Assembly (NCBI GenBank): GCA_029216955.1
Contig: JANAVB010023997.1
Location: forward strand, 1,720,991-1,784,990
DNA length: 64,000 nucleotides
DNA from: Iris pallida
Taxonomy: Eukaryota; Streptophyta; Magnoliopsida; Asparagales; Iridaceae
Reading direction: 5' to 3'
Position numbers and translations under genes: made by a program. This document shows, in pieces, positions 11,933 to 23,915 of this stretch. The notes under the pieces are model-generated. The model was not told the origin of the DNA. It searched no databases and worked only from the letters and a program-made list of their open reading frames with translations. Each line of letters starts with the position of its first letter. Positions within the stretch are counted from its first letter, which is position 1.

Positions 11933-14900
11933 TGTCACGACCCGCTCCCGAATAATCGGACACGAGTCGGACACGCCCAGCCTTCGTCGTTAGACACAAC
12001 GAAGTAAGCTGTACCAATACTAGGGAAACTAACAAGTAATCATGAAGTAAGGTAACATCACAGCATCTATAAACGAAATCCCAGAAATACTACAAGTCTA
12101 TATGTTTTATTACATTCATCCAGAAATGTCAAATGTCTGACTAAGTCTCAAAATAAGAAATGACATAAAGGAAAGGTACTAAGCCTCTGCGGCCTCTAGG
12201 TCCAGCACAGCTCCAGCTGGCTCAGCAATAATAGCAACATCCCGTCCATAGAAGGTGTCGCAAATAGCCTCCATCTCACCTGCAACATATCCTATTCAGG
12301 AGCAGAGCAAAGTACAGTTCTAGGTAATGAAACATGAACATGAAATGGATACAAGATATACAGGAAATGAAATACAGGAATGAGCAGGTAAATACAGAAA
12401 AGTAGTACAGGAACTAAGTACAGGAGATATAGTACATGAATGTAAGGTACAAGAAATGTAACGTACAGGAATGTAAAGTACAGGAATGAAACTATGATCC
12501 TGTAGTACCAGACATGATGTGCACACTATCGAAATACATCTAGTCCATGTGACCGGCTAGGGTGTGTACAGGAGCATGCACAGGAGTACATGAATATGGT
12601 ATGACTTAGGACCCGCGTGCACAGTGCGAGGCCTAAGCTAGGTACAGGAATATAGTAACCGAGTTTGGTCACATGGCTAGTGTATTTCCCCACCCGACAC
12701 TAGCAAGTACAAGAACAGGAGTACCAGAATACAGGAATACATGATATCGTGCTATAACAGTGTCACAAGAAAAGGGTACAGGAATGTAAATGTACAAAAC
12801 CATAGAAAGTACTTGCCTTGCTCCAGAAAAGTACAAGTAGGCAAAAAGCTGGATGATCTCCTGTTAATAATAATGATGTGTACAAGTTGGTTAATATATG
12901 AATAAGTTATACTAACTAAATGTTGTCAACTAACCAATTAGCTATTGCTCCTTGTTTAACTAAGTATAGTTTCATTTGCAGTTTAAACCAATCTATCTAT
13001 AAAAGAATACTAAACATTAATTTCTATGGTAATTAAACTAGGTAATTATTTAAGTAAAAACTTATATTAATAAATTTCCTAAATACCTATACAAAAACCA
13101 TAGGTGATTGAAAGTATGTACAGAGAAGGTTATCATGAGTAAAATACTTTCATAACCTTAAAATATTCTAATACTACCTATGATCTCTCATTTATAAAAG
13201 AACTCAACCTCCTGTAGACCTTCCAAATCAAGGTTGCAACAAAACTCTAAATCACAATTTAAAGGAAAGTTATTTAATCTAATAGCTATTGCACTCATCC
13301 ATATACTACAGACTTTTAGCATACCAGCAAGTATTCCAAGTAGCAATTTAAAAGTAACAATTATAAATCAACTACTGTTGTGCACGTGTAGGCATGATAA
13401 TATAACACTTGGTTACTTCAAGTCTTTCCTCATCAAGAATATACACAAAACTTTAACAAAACTTTAAATGAACTATCCTCTCTCCAATCCAGTTCCCTCA
13501 GGTCCGGCCCATTGCCAAAAATCAGCCATCAACACACACTCAACTTTTCCCCCAGTTACTGACTTCCTCCCAGTTACTCTGGAGTAGGAGCACAGAAAAA
13601 AAATTAAAAGAAAAGTTCATAACTATCAAGAATTTTACACTCCAGGAGTCCCAACTTCAACTCAAATTTTTACCAATAATTTAAGGAGAAGAAAATAAAT
13701 CACAGGAAATTATTTATTCAGATAACTTAAGAAGGAAATCTAAATAATAAATATACAACCAAATTGAAAATCTAAAACAAAATAAAGAAGATCAATCATG
13801 CTCAAATCAGCAAGTTCCGCACCCACTGATATCTAACGCCTCCCAGGTTCAACAGTTCCAGACACTGGACGCTCCATGATAAATACGACTTAATCGAGTC
13901 GTATCTAACCCAACACACCAACATGATCCCGGCGGACACGAACATAACAGCACGAACACTGGAACAAAATCACAACCGACATTACCCCTTCCCAAAAACA
14001 ACCAACAGGAAATAAATATTGGAAACAATTACCTGAAGAGAGTACAAGAGAACTGGCTCAGGATCAACACTTTACTGCTTCTAGTGTTCAGCAAATCACT
14101 GTTCAGGTATTCATCCAACCATTCCACACAAGATCAGAAAATAAACATATGTAAAATTATATGATAAAACCATTTCTAAATCTGGATCCTGATCTTCCTG
14201 AATGACTCGACTAAACAAATCCTCACTAACAAGAACAACCTAATATTAAGGATCAACTATTCTAGTCTGTACCCCAAATTACTGAGTAAAATGCTTACAA
14301 GTTTAGACACTCACCGAGTAGATCGAATTATAGAAAGAACAGAAGACCTCGAACTCTGATTGGATCGACACCCGATCTAACGTCCTGTTGAAATCATTCA
14401 ACATCCAAATTCCCAAAACTCAAAAGAAAATCCTAACAGCATAGATCAACCCAAAATGATAAAAACAACTCACAATTGAACGTCACAGGACTTAGGGAGT
14501 GAGCTCCTAACCGATCCGTCCAGAATCGAGTTCGCACGGATCGATTCCTAGGGGTAAATTCCACAGAAGAGAAGAAAGAAGGATCAATCACTAAACTTAA
14601 AGGAACCAACACTACAACCGAAATAAATTTGATGAGTTCGGATGGCTTACTGTAACTTGACGAAAGAGAAGAAGAACACCCGGATCTACTCGTCGGAAGT
14701 CTCCTAGCTATTGTTGAGAAGACAACCGCCACAGTGGGTCGAGCTCCGTTGTGGACGATCAGAGCGTCGCCGGAGAAACCGAACTATGCTAACGAGCCAC
14801 TCGCCGAGGAATCGATGAGCTGGTGAAGGATATCCATCATTAGAGTCGTCGCCGAAGACCGCCTAGGCTGCCGAGCTCGGTCGAGAAGAGAAATCCCGTC

Positions 14901-15457
14901 GAGGAAGAACACCGAGGAAGTCGTGGTTCAGGAGAGAGCCACCGCCTCCACCGTCGAAGTCTTCGAAGACGAAGTCGCCGCCGGCCGAGTCGGAACCCTA
15001 AATCGCTCACTGGAGGAAACCCTAAATCGCTCACTGAAGGAAAGCTCAGAGAAAAAAAAAGGGATCGGTGGAGAGTAACTTTCTCTCTCCACCACAGGCT
15101 TAAAAAGAAAAGTAAATTTGTATTTTACAATTTACCCCCTTCCCAAAACATATTTACAAAAGTCCCTTCCGCCAAGTAAAATTCTCATAAAAGCCCTCTG
15201 CTGTTTCAAAATTACAGGAAATTGATTTAAAATCAATTGAGAATCACATGGTGGACCCAAATCATTGTAACAACTTTTCAAATTTGAAAAGTTGTCCAAA
15301 ATTAATTCCCTCCAAAATCTTATCATCCAATCAATAAAATGTAAGCTAATTTATTATTTAAAACCATATTATTATTCAAAGCTTAAATAATACCAATTGT
15401 TTAGTAACTAGAAACTCATTATTTATATAAAAAAAAAATCCGGGAAGTGGAGTTACA
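11933..15457 (-). repeat. Element B 5' LTR (3,525 bp)
   Basis: Second copy of the long LTR, differing from 3455-6978 by about 40 substitutions and a few length changes in A or C runs, counted by eye. The target duplication gaaac follows at 15458-15462. Confidence 0.95.
12320..12770. repeat. Degenerate tacaggaatg array, second LTR copy
   Basis: Same array as 3840-4290 with a few point differences, such as one extra A in the tacaagaaatg unit. Confidence 0.7.
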
Positions 15458-15462
15458 GAAAC

Positions 15463-15679
15463 GCAGCCCGCTGTATCTAGGACTTATTCCAACAGAAGTC
15501 GTTCCGTTAGTTGGATCGATTCTCGTAACATCCGTCCAAATCGATTTGATCGATGCTGCAAGGTGTTATCGTTTACCAAGCTCAGCGATCGAGTCAGATG
15601 GCCATCTAAGTTCCCGACCGATCTGACTCGACGCAAGCATATTATGAAGTCCTTCGCCTATCGAAAGTGGGGTACAACA
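15463..15679 (-). repeat. Element A 3' LTR, second part
   Basis: Resumes LTR A after the B insertion and matches 40757-40972. It ends gggtacaaca. Bases 15680-15739, between the LTR and the end of integrase, are a short 3' untranslated stretch without an obvious polypurine tract. Confidence 0.88.
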
Positions 15680-15739
15680 TAATATACCACTAAGAAAAAG
15701 TTTTGACTCAAAACTTAAGAACAAGGGTTTGACCTTAAA

Positions 15740-17240
15740 TTAGGCAAACAACGAAGGGTACTTCTCCTTCATCTCTGCCTCCGTTTCCTACGTCGACCCT
15801 TCAACTAAATGGTTCTGCCAAAGCATGCGGACCAAGGACATCGACAAATTTTGTAATACCTTCTCCTTACAGTCCAAAATTTGAATATGCTCCTCCGAGT
15901 AAGACAAGTCAGTACATAGCTCCAACTGATCGAAGCTAACCACGTGACTTGGAACGTGCACGTATTTTTGAAGTTGTGAGACGTAGAAAACATCGTACAC
16001 ATTAGCCAAGGCAGGAGGTAGTACGATCCGATAAGCAACCGTTGCAACTCGCTCGATGATCTTGAAGGGGCCTACAAATCTCGGGCTCAATTTGCCTTTA
16101 ACGTCGAACCGTATCACACCACACATGGGCGTTACTTTCATAAACACATGGTCTCCGACCAAAAATTCCAGCGATCTTCGGCGAAGATCTGCGTAGCTCT
16201 TTTGTCGACTTTGTACGGTACGGAGTCTATCTCGAATCAAGCGGATCTTTTCAACGGCCTACTCCATCAGTTTCGATCCAAACACTTGTCGCTCTTTGAC
16301 TTCGTCCCAGCATATTGGTGAACGACACTTCCTCCCGTAGAGTGCTTCATATGGATCCATCAGAATGATCGACTGATAACTGTTGTTATACGCAAACTTC
16401 GCAAGCGACAAATGCGTATCCCAACTAGTCTTTAAATCGATCAGACACAGACGCAACATATCCTCTAAGATTTGATTTACCCTCTCCGTCTGACCGTCTG
16501 TTTGGGGATGGTACGTAGAACTAAAGTTTAGTTTGTTCCCATAGCCGCTTGTAGGCTCGTCCAAAAATGCGATAGGAATCGCCCGTCTCTGTCCGAAATT
16601 ATTGAGGCCGGTACCACGTGCAGTTGAACAATCTCGTCGATATAGATTTGCGCTAACCGATCGATGCTCTATCCTACTTTAATTGCGATAAAATGAGCCG
16701 ACTTGGTTAATCTATCAACAATGACCCAAATTGCTTCATTCCCCCGCGACGTCTTCGGAAATCCCACAATAAAATCCATCGAGATGTTGTCCCACTTTCA
16801 CTTGAGAATGGCAAGGTTCTGCAGCTCTCCGCCTGGCCTTTGGTGTTCCGCCTTCACTTGCTGATACGCCATGCATTGCGACACGAATGTAGCCACGTCT
16901 TTCTTCATGCCGTGCCACCAAAAGTTTGTGCGCAAGTCCTTATACATCTTGGTGTTTCCACGATGTAACGAGTACTTCGCATAATATGCCTCCATCAGAA
17001 TTTCTTTTCTGAGTTCGACAGTTTCAGGAATATAGAACCTTCTTTTTAGTCGCATCGTCCCATCTCCGTCTTCCGCAAATTCAGTCGCCCTTTCTTTTGA
17101 AATCAGCTCGCGTATCTTCTTCAGGAATGAATCGTCCTTCTGCGCGGTCTTTATTTTGCTAAGCAGGCTCGATCCTAACTTCAACTGAGCTAGGTGCAGG
17201 TGTCGATACTCAATTCTGAGTTTGATACCTGTCACTTTAA
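15740..17240 (-). pseudogene. Element A integrase with chromodomain, broken
   Basis: The frame is split into at least four pieces. The zinc-binding region (YSLHRGNTKMY, then FVSQCMAYQQ) has lost its second Cys, now Tyr. The piece ending at 16259 carries STYHPQTDGQTERVNQ with the catalytic Glu. The last piece has KLSPRFVGPF and the chromodomain start (IQILDCKEKVLQN). A TAG replaces Trp in the conserved EGSTWE, and the true end is the TAA at 15740-15742. The region between 16564 and 16798, with the first two catalytic acids, is shifted and holds stops. Confidence 0.85.
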
Positions 17241-17244
17241 GGTC

Positions 17245-18367
17245 TCACCGTATCTCATTATTCATGGCTAGTGATCCCATAAACATTCTGCTAAGCACGT
17301 CGACTACAACGTTTTCCTTGCCCGGCGTATACTCGATCGTTAGCTCGTAATCTTTTATGAGCTCGAGCCAACGTCGCTGCCGTATGTTGAGTTCTCGTTG
17401 TGTAAATAAGTATTTTAGGCTTTTATGATCGGTGCATATTCTGCAAGCCACACCATAGAGGTAGTGCCGCCAGAGTTTTAATGCAAACACGATCGCTGCC
17501 AATTCTAGGCCGTACGTCAGGTAGTTTTTTTCGTGCTGTTTCAACTGCCGTGAAGCATAGGAGATGACTTTATCTCTCCTCATGAGTACGCACCCGAGGC
17601 CAGTTTCTGATGCGTCGCTGAATATCTGAAAGCCTTCTGGACCATCTGGAAGTGCAATGATTGGAGCTGAGACGAGCCGTTGCTTCAACTTTTGAAAGCT
17701 AGATTCACAGTCGTCACTCCACTCAAATACTACTCCCTTCTGGGTGAGGCGAGTCAGAGGCGATGCTAGTTTTGAAAAGCTCCGTATGAATCTACGGTAG
17801 TAGCCCGCTAAGCCCAGAAAACTCTGAATATCGCTAGCCGAGGTAGGTCGTTTCCTATCTACCACCGTTTTAATCTTCTTTGGGTCCACCGCGACACCTT
17901 CGACAGAGATTACATGTCTGAGGAATGTCATACTACTCATCCAGAACTCATATTTACTCTGCTTGGAGTATAATTTGTTTTCACGCAGAGTCTGCAATAC
18001 CGTCTTCAAGAGTTTTGCATGCTCTTCTTGGTTTCTTGAGTAGATAAGGATATCATCGATGAACACGACTACAAATTTATCAATTTGGGGTCGGAAGACT
18101 CGGTTCATCAGATCCATGAAAGCGGTTGGGGCATTCGTCAAACCGAATGACATGACTAGGAACTCATAATGACCATATCGAGTACGGAAGGCAGAATTCG
18201 ATATATCGTCGGACTTGATCTTCAACTGATGATAGCCTGAACGAAGATCGATTTTTAAAAATATTGACGCGCCTTCCAGTTGGTCAAACAAGTCGTCGAT
18301 TCGTGGTAAGGGATACTTATTCCGCACGGTCGCCTTGTTGAGTTCGTGATAGTCGATGCATAGCCGT
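17245..18367 (-). pseudogene. Element A RT (distal part) and RNase H
   Basis: Picks up at CIDYHELNK immediately left of element C. It continues through [20 protein letters not shown], the catalytic [10 protein letters not shown] and the RNase H residues in [21 protein letters not shown] and TDHKSLKY. The frame is open for about 370 residues. Its first half, ending ...KKDGSMRL, lies at 36973-37528, so C split the codons between MRL and CIDY. The downstream end is a premature stop before integrase. Confidence 0.92.
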
Positions 18368-18675
18368 TGTTTGCCATTAGAATCTTTTGATTGCAAATTT
18401 CAATTACAAACAGAACAGTGTTACAATATAGGACTTAGACGTAGTCCTAGGAGTACACTTTTATTTATCTGGGTCCCTTGTGCCGATGGAGCGAGTGGTA
18501 ATACGTTGACTCCGTTGACGATCTGACGACGGTTATCGGTTCTCTGAAGGTCTGAGTTGCTCTGGGTACTGGAGCTTACGGAGAGGAAGAAGACGTTGAG
18601 TGTCTGTATCTGCCTCTCTCTGTGTATATGTAGGTTCGTAGCTGTCTGTGTGTGTGGAAGAAGGAAATGATCCCT

Positions 18676-18684
18676 CTATTTATA
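18676..18684 (-). promoter_or_regulatory. Sense TATA box of LTR C (3' copy)
   Basis: The minus strand reads TATAAATAG within CTATAAATAGAGGGATCA. The same site occurs in all four LTRs of the family (35176-35184, 47007-47015 and 60466-60474), so it is likely the main element promoter. Confidence 0.65.
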
Positions 18685-19644
18685 GCATTGCAGGCTGGCT
18701 GCTCATGCGCGCATATGTAGGATGCGCCGATTTGTGGAGATGCCATGTGGTGATTGCTGATGGAGGCACATGGACGATGCGCTCTATTTGAGGAGTTGAA
18801 CCCTTCCTGTTGCCTTTGTGGGCTGCGGCCGAGCTGACACGTAGCAATAGAGAGGATCTTTCAGTTGCTGAGATCTTGGGTGATTAGCACCCCTTCATAG
18901 GCTGAATCGAGTCAAAGGATACGTGTCGTAGGTCCATAGCTCAAAGATCTCGAATTTGGTAGAGAGTGATCTGATAGGATGCGCCTAAGATTGGGCGCAT
19001 GAGGAGACTTTGGCTTGTAACCTTTAGGAGTCACGAACCAGTCTGGGCGCACGGCTTTTGAGGCGTATGCGAGGCTTCACTAGTAACTTGACTTCTGTCT
19101 TTAGGGATCAAAAAAAGTCCAAGACGCACGACTTTTGAGGTGCATACAGAGATTTGGGCGCATGGCTGTGAAGGCGCATGCGAATGGTTGGACGACCACG
19201 TGGCTTGTAACCGCCGGAGGAGAGTAATGATGGTGCTGACGTCGGCGACGCTTCGTCTTCTGAAAAAGCTGTCAACTGTTCAGTCCTCGGGGGACGTGCT
19301 GCCAACTCTGTCAGACTTTAGTATTTAATGTTCTTGACAAGTGATGGGCCTTTGAGTGGGCGCATCGATCTACATTCTACTAGGCGTATGGAGATGCATG
19401 GGCACATCCTTATAAGGCGCTTGGTGCTGATGGGCGCATCTGTATGATGTGCGGTCTGACTGGTGCATCCACTTTGCATGATACGTCTTTATTGGTCCGA
19501 CTGTTACGTTCTTCGAGTGCTTTAAATAGCCGTTTTTGACTTGGCTGAGTTCGAAGCGTCAGGTTCATCACCTATTAAATGCAAATTCATTGCACAGGAT
19601 TCGGAGAGCCAGCCACTTGGCGTATGGGTTTGATTTGCCCGGCC

Positions 19645-19653
19645 TATAAATAG
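19645..19653 (+). promoter_or_regulatory. Antisense TATA box inside LTR C (3' copy)
   Basis: tataaatag sits in the context ggcctataaatagtagcatgg, with the ATG of an antisense frame 54 bp downstream. The box is present in all four family LTRs (36145 plus strand; about 46014-46022 and 59473-59481 minus strand). Confidence 0.5.
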
Positions 19654-19698
19654 TAGCATGGAGAGAGTTTGCTTCTCGTTCTCTCACGTCCTCCCGAA

Positions 19699-20088
19699 AT
19701 GAACTTGTTTGCTCGAGGACATTCTGTTGACGAGATACTCCGGAGGGTGAAGATGCGACGTATTGTCTTCATTGATGCACTTGAAGGTGACTGTTACATC
19801 CAAAAGTCAGAGTCGAGGGCTTTCGAGGCAGGAGAAAGGTGCCTGTTGCATCCAAAGATCGGGATGCTCGAGCCCCGTCTCCGTTATGCTGGAAGAGTCG
19901 CAGATCGGAATTACGGTACCCCGACTTTGGAGGCTCTTTCCTCTGTCAGAGTGGGTGTTGCCCATTCTGTTTGCGATGAAGGCCTCCTTTTGTCGTGGAT
20001 CGACTGCGGAGAGCTCTTCCTCCCGCTAGAGGGTTGGTTGCCCTCCCTCGTTCTGCTCAATAAATACTTTATTAGTCGAAGCATTTGA
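19699..20088 (+). CDS. Antisense open reading frame in LTR C, unknown product
   Basis: 129 codons from ATG (MNLFARGHSVDEILRR...) to TGA, on the strand opposite to the element's genes. I recognise no domain, signal peptide or membrane segment. A TATA box lies 54 bp upstream and an AATAAA-type signal (gaaataaaaatc) about 260 bp downstream near 20345. The first 70 codons stay open in the D LTRs, with many amino acid changes, while the C-terminal part is in a different frame there. It may be a real small gene or a chance frame over conserved LTR sequence. I lean towards the latter for the protein and towards real for the promoter. Confidence 0.3.
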   Translation: MNLFARGHSVDEILRRVKMRRIVFIDALEGDCYIQKSESRAFEAGERCLLHPKIGMLEPRLRYAGRVADRNYGTPTLEALSSVRVGVAHSVCDEGLLLSWIDCGELFLPLEGWLPSLVLLNKYFISRSI

Positions 20089-20472
20089 TGGCGCATATGC
20101 TGAGACTTCATGATGCGCCTGACTGAAAGGGCGGCACATAACCGAGCCGCTGAAGGGATGCACATAACTGAGGATACACATAACTGAGCTGCTGAAGGGA
20201 TGCGCCTGGCTGAGAGCGCATGGCGAGATGTGCCTGTTTGAGAGCGCATGGTGGTTGCTGCACCTAGCTGTAGACTTAGGGTCTTTTTTTGTAGAAATTC
20301 TCCTTTGTACAGCTCTTTTTTAGACATGTAATAGACTTTTATATGAAATAAAAATCTTCTTTTAATGTCTATGCTTTTGCTATTTGCTGTGCCAAGTACT
20401 TCATCTGAGCTTCCTGGCGCATGTAATGTTTGGCGCATAGGATTTCTGGTCCTAAAATTCTATGCTTCTACA

Positions 20473-20484
20473 AGACCCCCTTCA
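20473..20484 (-). other. Polypurine tract of element C
   Basis: On the minus strand TTGAAGGGGGTCT immediately precedes the LTR start TGTAGAAGC. Element D has the same tract with one G replaced by A. Confidence 0.75.
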
Positions 20485-20745
20485 AAGTTTTCAAAACTTT
20501 TTGTCAAGTTTTGGAATACTTTGAATAAGAAGCATGGTGGTCAGGGTGCATGACTTTTCGGGCACATGGATACTCCGCGCATCAGTGATGGGACGCATGC
20601 TCCTCTCAGTTAATGCAAATGATAACGCTTCAATAACTAAGAAGATTAATGATGATCTTTTTGGATTTATTTGCAGCTATCTCCTCACAGAACCCGATGC
20701 GACGGCTGAGGTCACACTTCATCGGTTCACGCGTGCGACTAAGCC

Positions 20746-20754
20746 TATAAAAAG
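20746..20754 (+). promoter_or_regulatory. TATA box of the antisense gene in C
   Basis: tataaaaag lies 100 bp upstream of the antisense gene's ATG. It is followed by a pyrimidine-rich leader (tcttcctctcgttgc) and aaaccctaac just before the ATG. Element D has a matching box and leader at 58310-58319. Confidence 0.6.
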
Positions 20755-20966
20755 GCATCTGATGGAGAGAGAGAGTTCTTCCTCTCGTTGCTTTCTCTTT
20801 TAGAGTTCTTCTTTTGAAAAAACCCTAACTTTCTTTTTTCACGAAATGACTTCCAAGACTTCTCGCGGCGGTGCTGGCCGAGGACGAGGCAAAGGAAAAG
20901 AGCCTGTAGAGGCTGCGGCGGATGATGTCCCCCGGCCGCCCGTCGACGTTCGGTCGGCGGTGATTG

Positions 20967-21559
20967 GTGGATTTCACCATTCTTTTACCATATCTTTCTG
21001 TACCATTTTTAGAACTCACATACGCCGACGCGCATGGACCTCGAGTCCTGATGATGTGCTGAAGTTTTTCCCCGACGTGCATGGGTTTAAACCCTGATGA
21101 TGTACCGAAGCTTCACTGCTAACGCACATAGGTTTAGACCCTGATGATGCGTCGAGGCTCCACTGCTGACGTGCATGGGTTTAGAACCTGATGATGCGCC
21201 GAGGCTCTACTGCTGACGCGCATGGGTTTAGACCCTGATGATGCGCCGAGGCTCCACTGCTGATGCGCATGAGTTTAGACCCTGATGATGCGCCGAAGCT
21301 CCACTGCTGACACGCATGGGTTTAGACCCTGATGATGCGCCGAGGCTCCACTGCTGACGCACATGGGTTTAGACCCTGATGATGCGCCGAGGCTCCACTG
21401 CTGACGCGCATGGGTTTAGACCCTGATGATGCGCCGAAGCTTCTTTTCAGATGCGTCTGAGCCTTGGTTCAGGGTATGCGCTTCTGATGGGAACGTGGCT
21501 CAGATTCTTTTATTGTTTCTAATATATCTAAATCTTTGCCTTCTTTTGTTGACCACCAG
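20967..21559 (+). other. Predicted intron 1 of antisense gene (C)
   Basis: The donor is ATTG|GTGGAT and the acceptor ...gaccaccag|TGTCGATG after a T-rich tract. It is phase 1; the split codon becomes GTG. Element D has the same exon-1 length (121 nt) with a better donor (GTTG|GTGAGT) and the same acceptor context (tttgctag|TGTCGATG). The interior is mostly a 47-bp minisatellite. Confidence 0.65.
21028..21446. repeat. 47-bp minisatellite in intron 1 (C)
   Basis: About eight and a half units of 47 bp. The core reads gcgcatgggtttagaccc then tgatgatgcgccgaggctcc and actgctgac. Each unit contains GCGCAT...ATGCGC and GGGT...ACCC inverted pairs and so can fold on itself. Units differ at a few positions. 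About four units remain in D (57880-58080). Confidence 0.85.
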
Positions 21560-23850
21560 TGTCGATGACTGTCCCGCTCTTGAATGAAGTGCTTTTGGAT
21601 GCTTCCCTCTGTCAGATGGAAGTGGATTATAATGAGGATGTGATAAACCCTGCCCAAGCTGCCATTATGCTGGATCAGCCTCTCGAAAGAATGACTCAAA
21701 TCTGGGAACAACAGCATGGATTCCTCCAATGGATGATAGAGCATGGCGTTTTGACATCTGCCACTTCTGATAATGTGACTTTCTTGAAGCCTGAGTTCCT
21801 GTTTGGGGACCGCCTTACTCTATTGAAGCAAAGGTGTTAAAGGTAAAGGAAGATTGGTTCTTTACAGCAAGGGGGGTGCATATGTCTGTTAAGCAACTTG
21901 AGCATCAATGGTCTTTGACGGCTTTCAGTCGTCTTGCTTCCAAAAGGAGGATGTCTTGGGAGTTAACCCTATCTCAGGGGGGGAGTGGTGACAGACACCA
22001 TCAAGATCGACGCTACCTCCGATCAGAAAGATACTTTGGCTGCCGTGCGAGCTGGGCATTCTTTCACCTGGCGGACTCTGCGTCCTGGGAGCATTTATAG
22101 TGACGTTCCCATCAATACATTTGCTTTTGGCACTTCGACTTTTGTAAATCGTATGCTGTTGTTGGAGCGGTCGTACCCGAAAGGTGAATTTCGGATAGAG
22201 GGTTGGTGTCACTATGTTTCCAAATGGGACAAGCTGACACTCTGGATTCTGTCGCGGTTTCGAACCGAACTCCGAGAGATTGGGCTAACTGCTGCAATCC
22301 GTGCTACCCCGGCAGGCGTCGACATCAACAGGTATATGTTCCTCGTGCTTCTGGAGATGTTTAACACCCAGACCGGGACTTTCTTCACTCCGGTGGGGGA
22401 GCTGGGACTCGCACTTCATAAAATGTACGAAGTGTCAAGGCTCCCTTGGGGATCAGAAACTTATGAGGAATACTTCCCGACCAACGAGAAGTTCCAAGTC
22501 CTGGAAGACAAGGCAGAGGAGATGATGGCCGTCTTCAAGGAAGTGGCGAGTCATCATTATTATATACAGAAGAGGGATAAGGGCGGGTCACAGCCTCATG
22601 TGACCACTTGGAGAGATTACATCTTTAAGCAAGACAAGGAGGATCCCTCTCAGTTTACCACTCCGTCAGCGCTTTCCAGTAGGGTGGTGCTCTCCGAAAT
22701 GAGCAGGTTAAGTGAGAAGAATTCTCGAGAAAACGAGGACCTGCAGTCGGACGAACGATCCTACAGCTATTTCTAGCACCTTACTCATCGGATGTCGTCC
22801 AAAGCAGTGTTAGCTGCGTATCTGATGATTTGGCTTCAGGATTATGTCTTTTCGGGCGGGTCAGGCTCTGTGGAGAGGGTGACCCGGAACCTAATCTTGC
22901 CAGCTGTGAAGTTGGTTTTTGGTCGTCGCCTGGCTCTACTCCCCACAATGGTGTGTAACCTACTGCAAGGTTTACGAGAATTTGCGAAAAATATGGTTCA
23001 TGAACGAGGTTGGAATAACAACTTTCATCGTGCCGAACTGCCGTTCCATTATTTGATGGGGTGGTTAATTTTGCACCATCCCAACGTGATGAGCCCGGGC
23101 TCAGAAGAAGACCACAGGGCCGGAGATGCATTCCTCCGCCGTTTCCACCAGAGGTGCTGGTTGTATACTGGTGTTCCTGTTTGCAGGAAAGTTTTATCCC
23201 ACCTTTAGGGGTGGGAGATCACCAAAGTTGGTCCCGTCTTCTTGGGTTTTGAGGCCAGCAAAGATTTGACGGATTCGGGTGAAGATGCCACCACTCTGCC
23301 TCCATGGGGATTCCGCTGGCTGCAAAGTATCCGGCCGTCCCATCTGGTGTATCAGAATAGAAACTAGTGTTACCTGGAACCATATTTGCCGAGCCGTTTT
23401 GCACGACAATTCGGCTATGCTCAGTTGATGTTGGGGGACCCCAGTATTAACCTGGGGTACACTGGAAGTTTGTTGGACGATGCACGAGCTTGGCATTACT
23501 ATAATGCCGGATGTACCGGAGCTCGCTTTACTCCGCGGCCGCCGATTCTTTTCTCGGCCGCCAAATTTTACTGTGTCAAGAACGTCGTGCCCCCCGAATA
23601 TGATCGGGAGACCAGTTTTATTGTCGGCACCCAGTTAGCGGCGACCGGGAACATGTTGGCGAAGGCTCGATCGTACCGTCCGCCAGAGGTGGGTTATCAA
23701 GGTACCCCTACCGTATCCACGGGGGGTCAAGCAGAGACCTTGGCTGATCAACCGAAAAGACTTGTTGATACAGAGGCTGGCTCTTCTGCGCCAAACAGGC
23801 AGAAGAAGGCATTGTCACCGGCAGTGTCAACAGACTCAGCTCCAGTGGAG

Positions 23851-23915
23851 GTAAGGTGTTCCTCATAGTCTGGTTAGCTTCATCATTTCTTGTGACATAT
23901 GCTTTTTTTTTGTAG
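23851..23915 (+). other. Predicted intron 2 of antisense gene (C)
   Basis: A 65-nt intron with donor GGAG|GTAAGG and acceptor ttttttttgtag|GAGCC. It is phase 0, and the downstream frame is open through 24755. The region is deleted in D, so it cannot be compared there. Confidence 0.65.

Larger units (their letters stand above)
3455..15457 (-). mobile_element. Tekay/Del-type chromovirus B, complete but inactivated
   Basis: A 12.0-kb element with two LTRs of about 3.5 kb, a 4.95-kb interior and a perfect gaaac target duplication. The interior on the minus strand holds gag with two zinc knuckles, protease, RT, RNase H, integrase and a chromodomain. The LTRs differ at about 40 positions of 3.5 kb by eye, roughly 1 percent, so this is the youngest insertion seen here. 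The coding region already has two frameshifts and two premature stops. Confidence 0.95.
18368..20472 (-). repeat. Element C 3' LTR (2,105 bp)
   Basis: In element orientation it runs from TGTAGAAGC to GGCAAACA. A sense TATA box (minus strand of 18676-18684) lies about 300 bp from its 3' end. An antisense TATA box and reading frame occupy the U3 part. ATGCGCC/GGCGCAT motifs are scattered throughout. It differs from the other LTR by a few percent by eye. Confidence 0.92.

Noticed and set aside
21028..21446. Possible CRISPR-like array
   Set aside because: Units are directly adjacent 47-bp repeats without unique spacers, in plant DNA inside an intron; it is a minisatellite.
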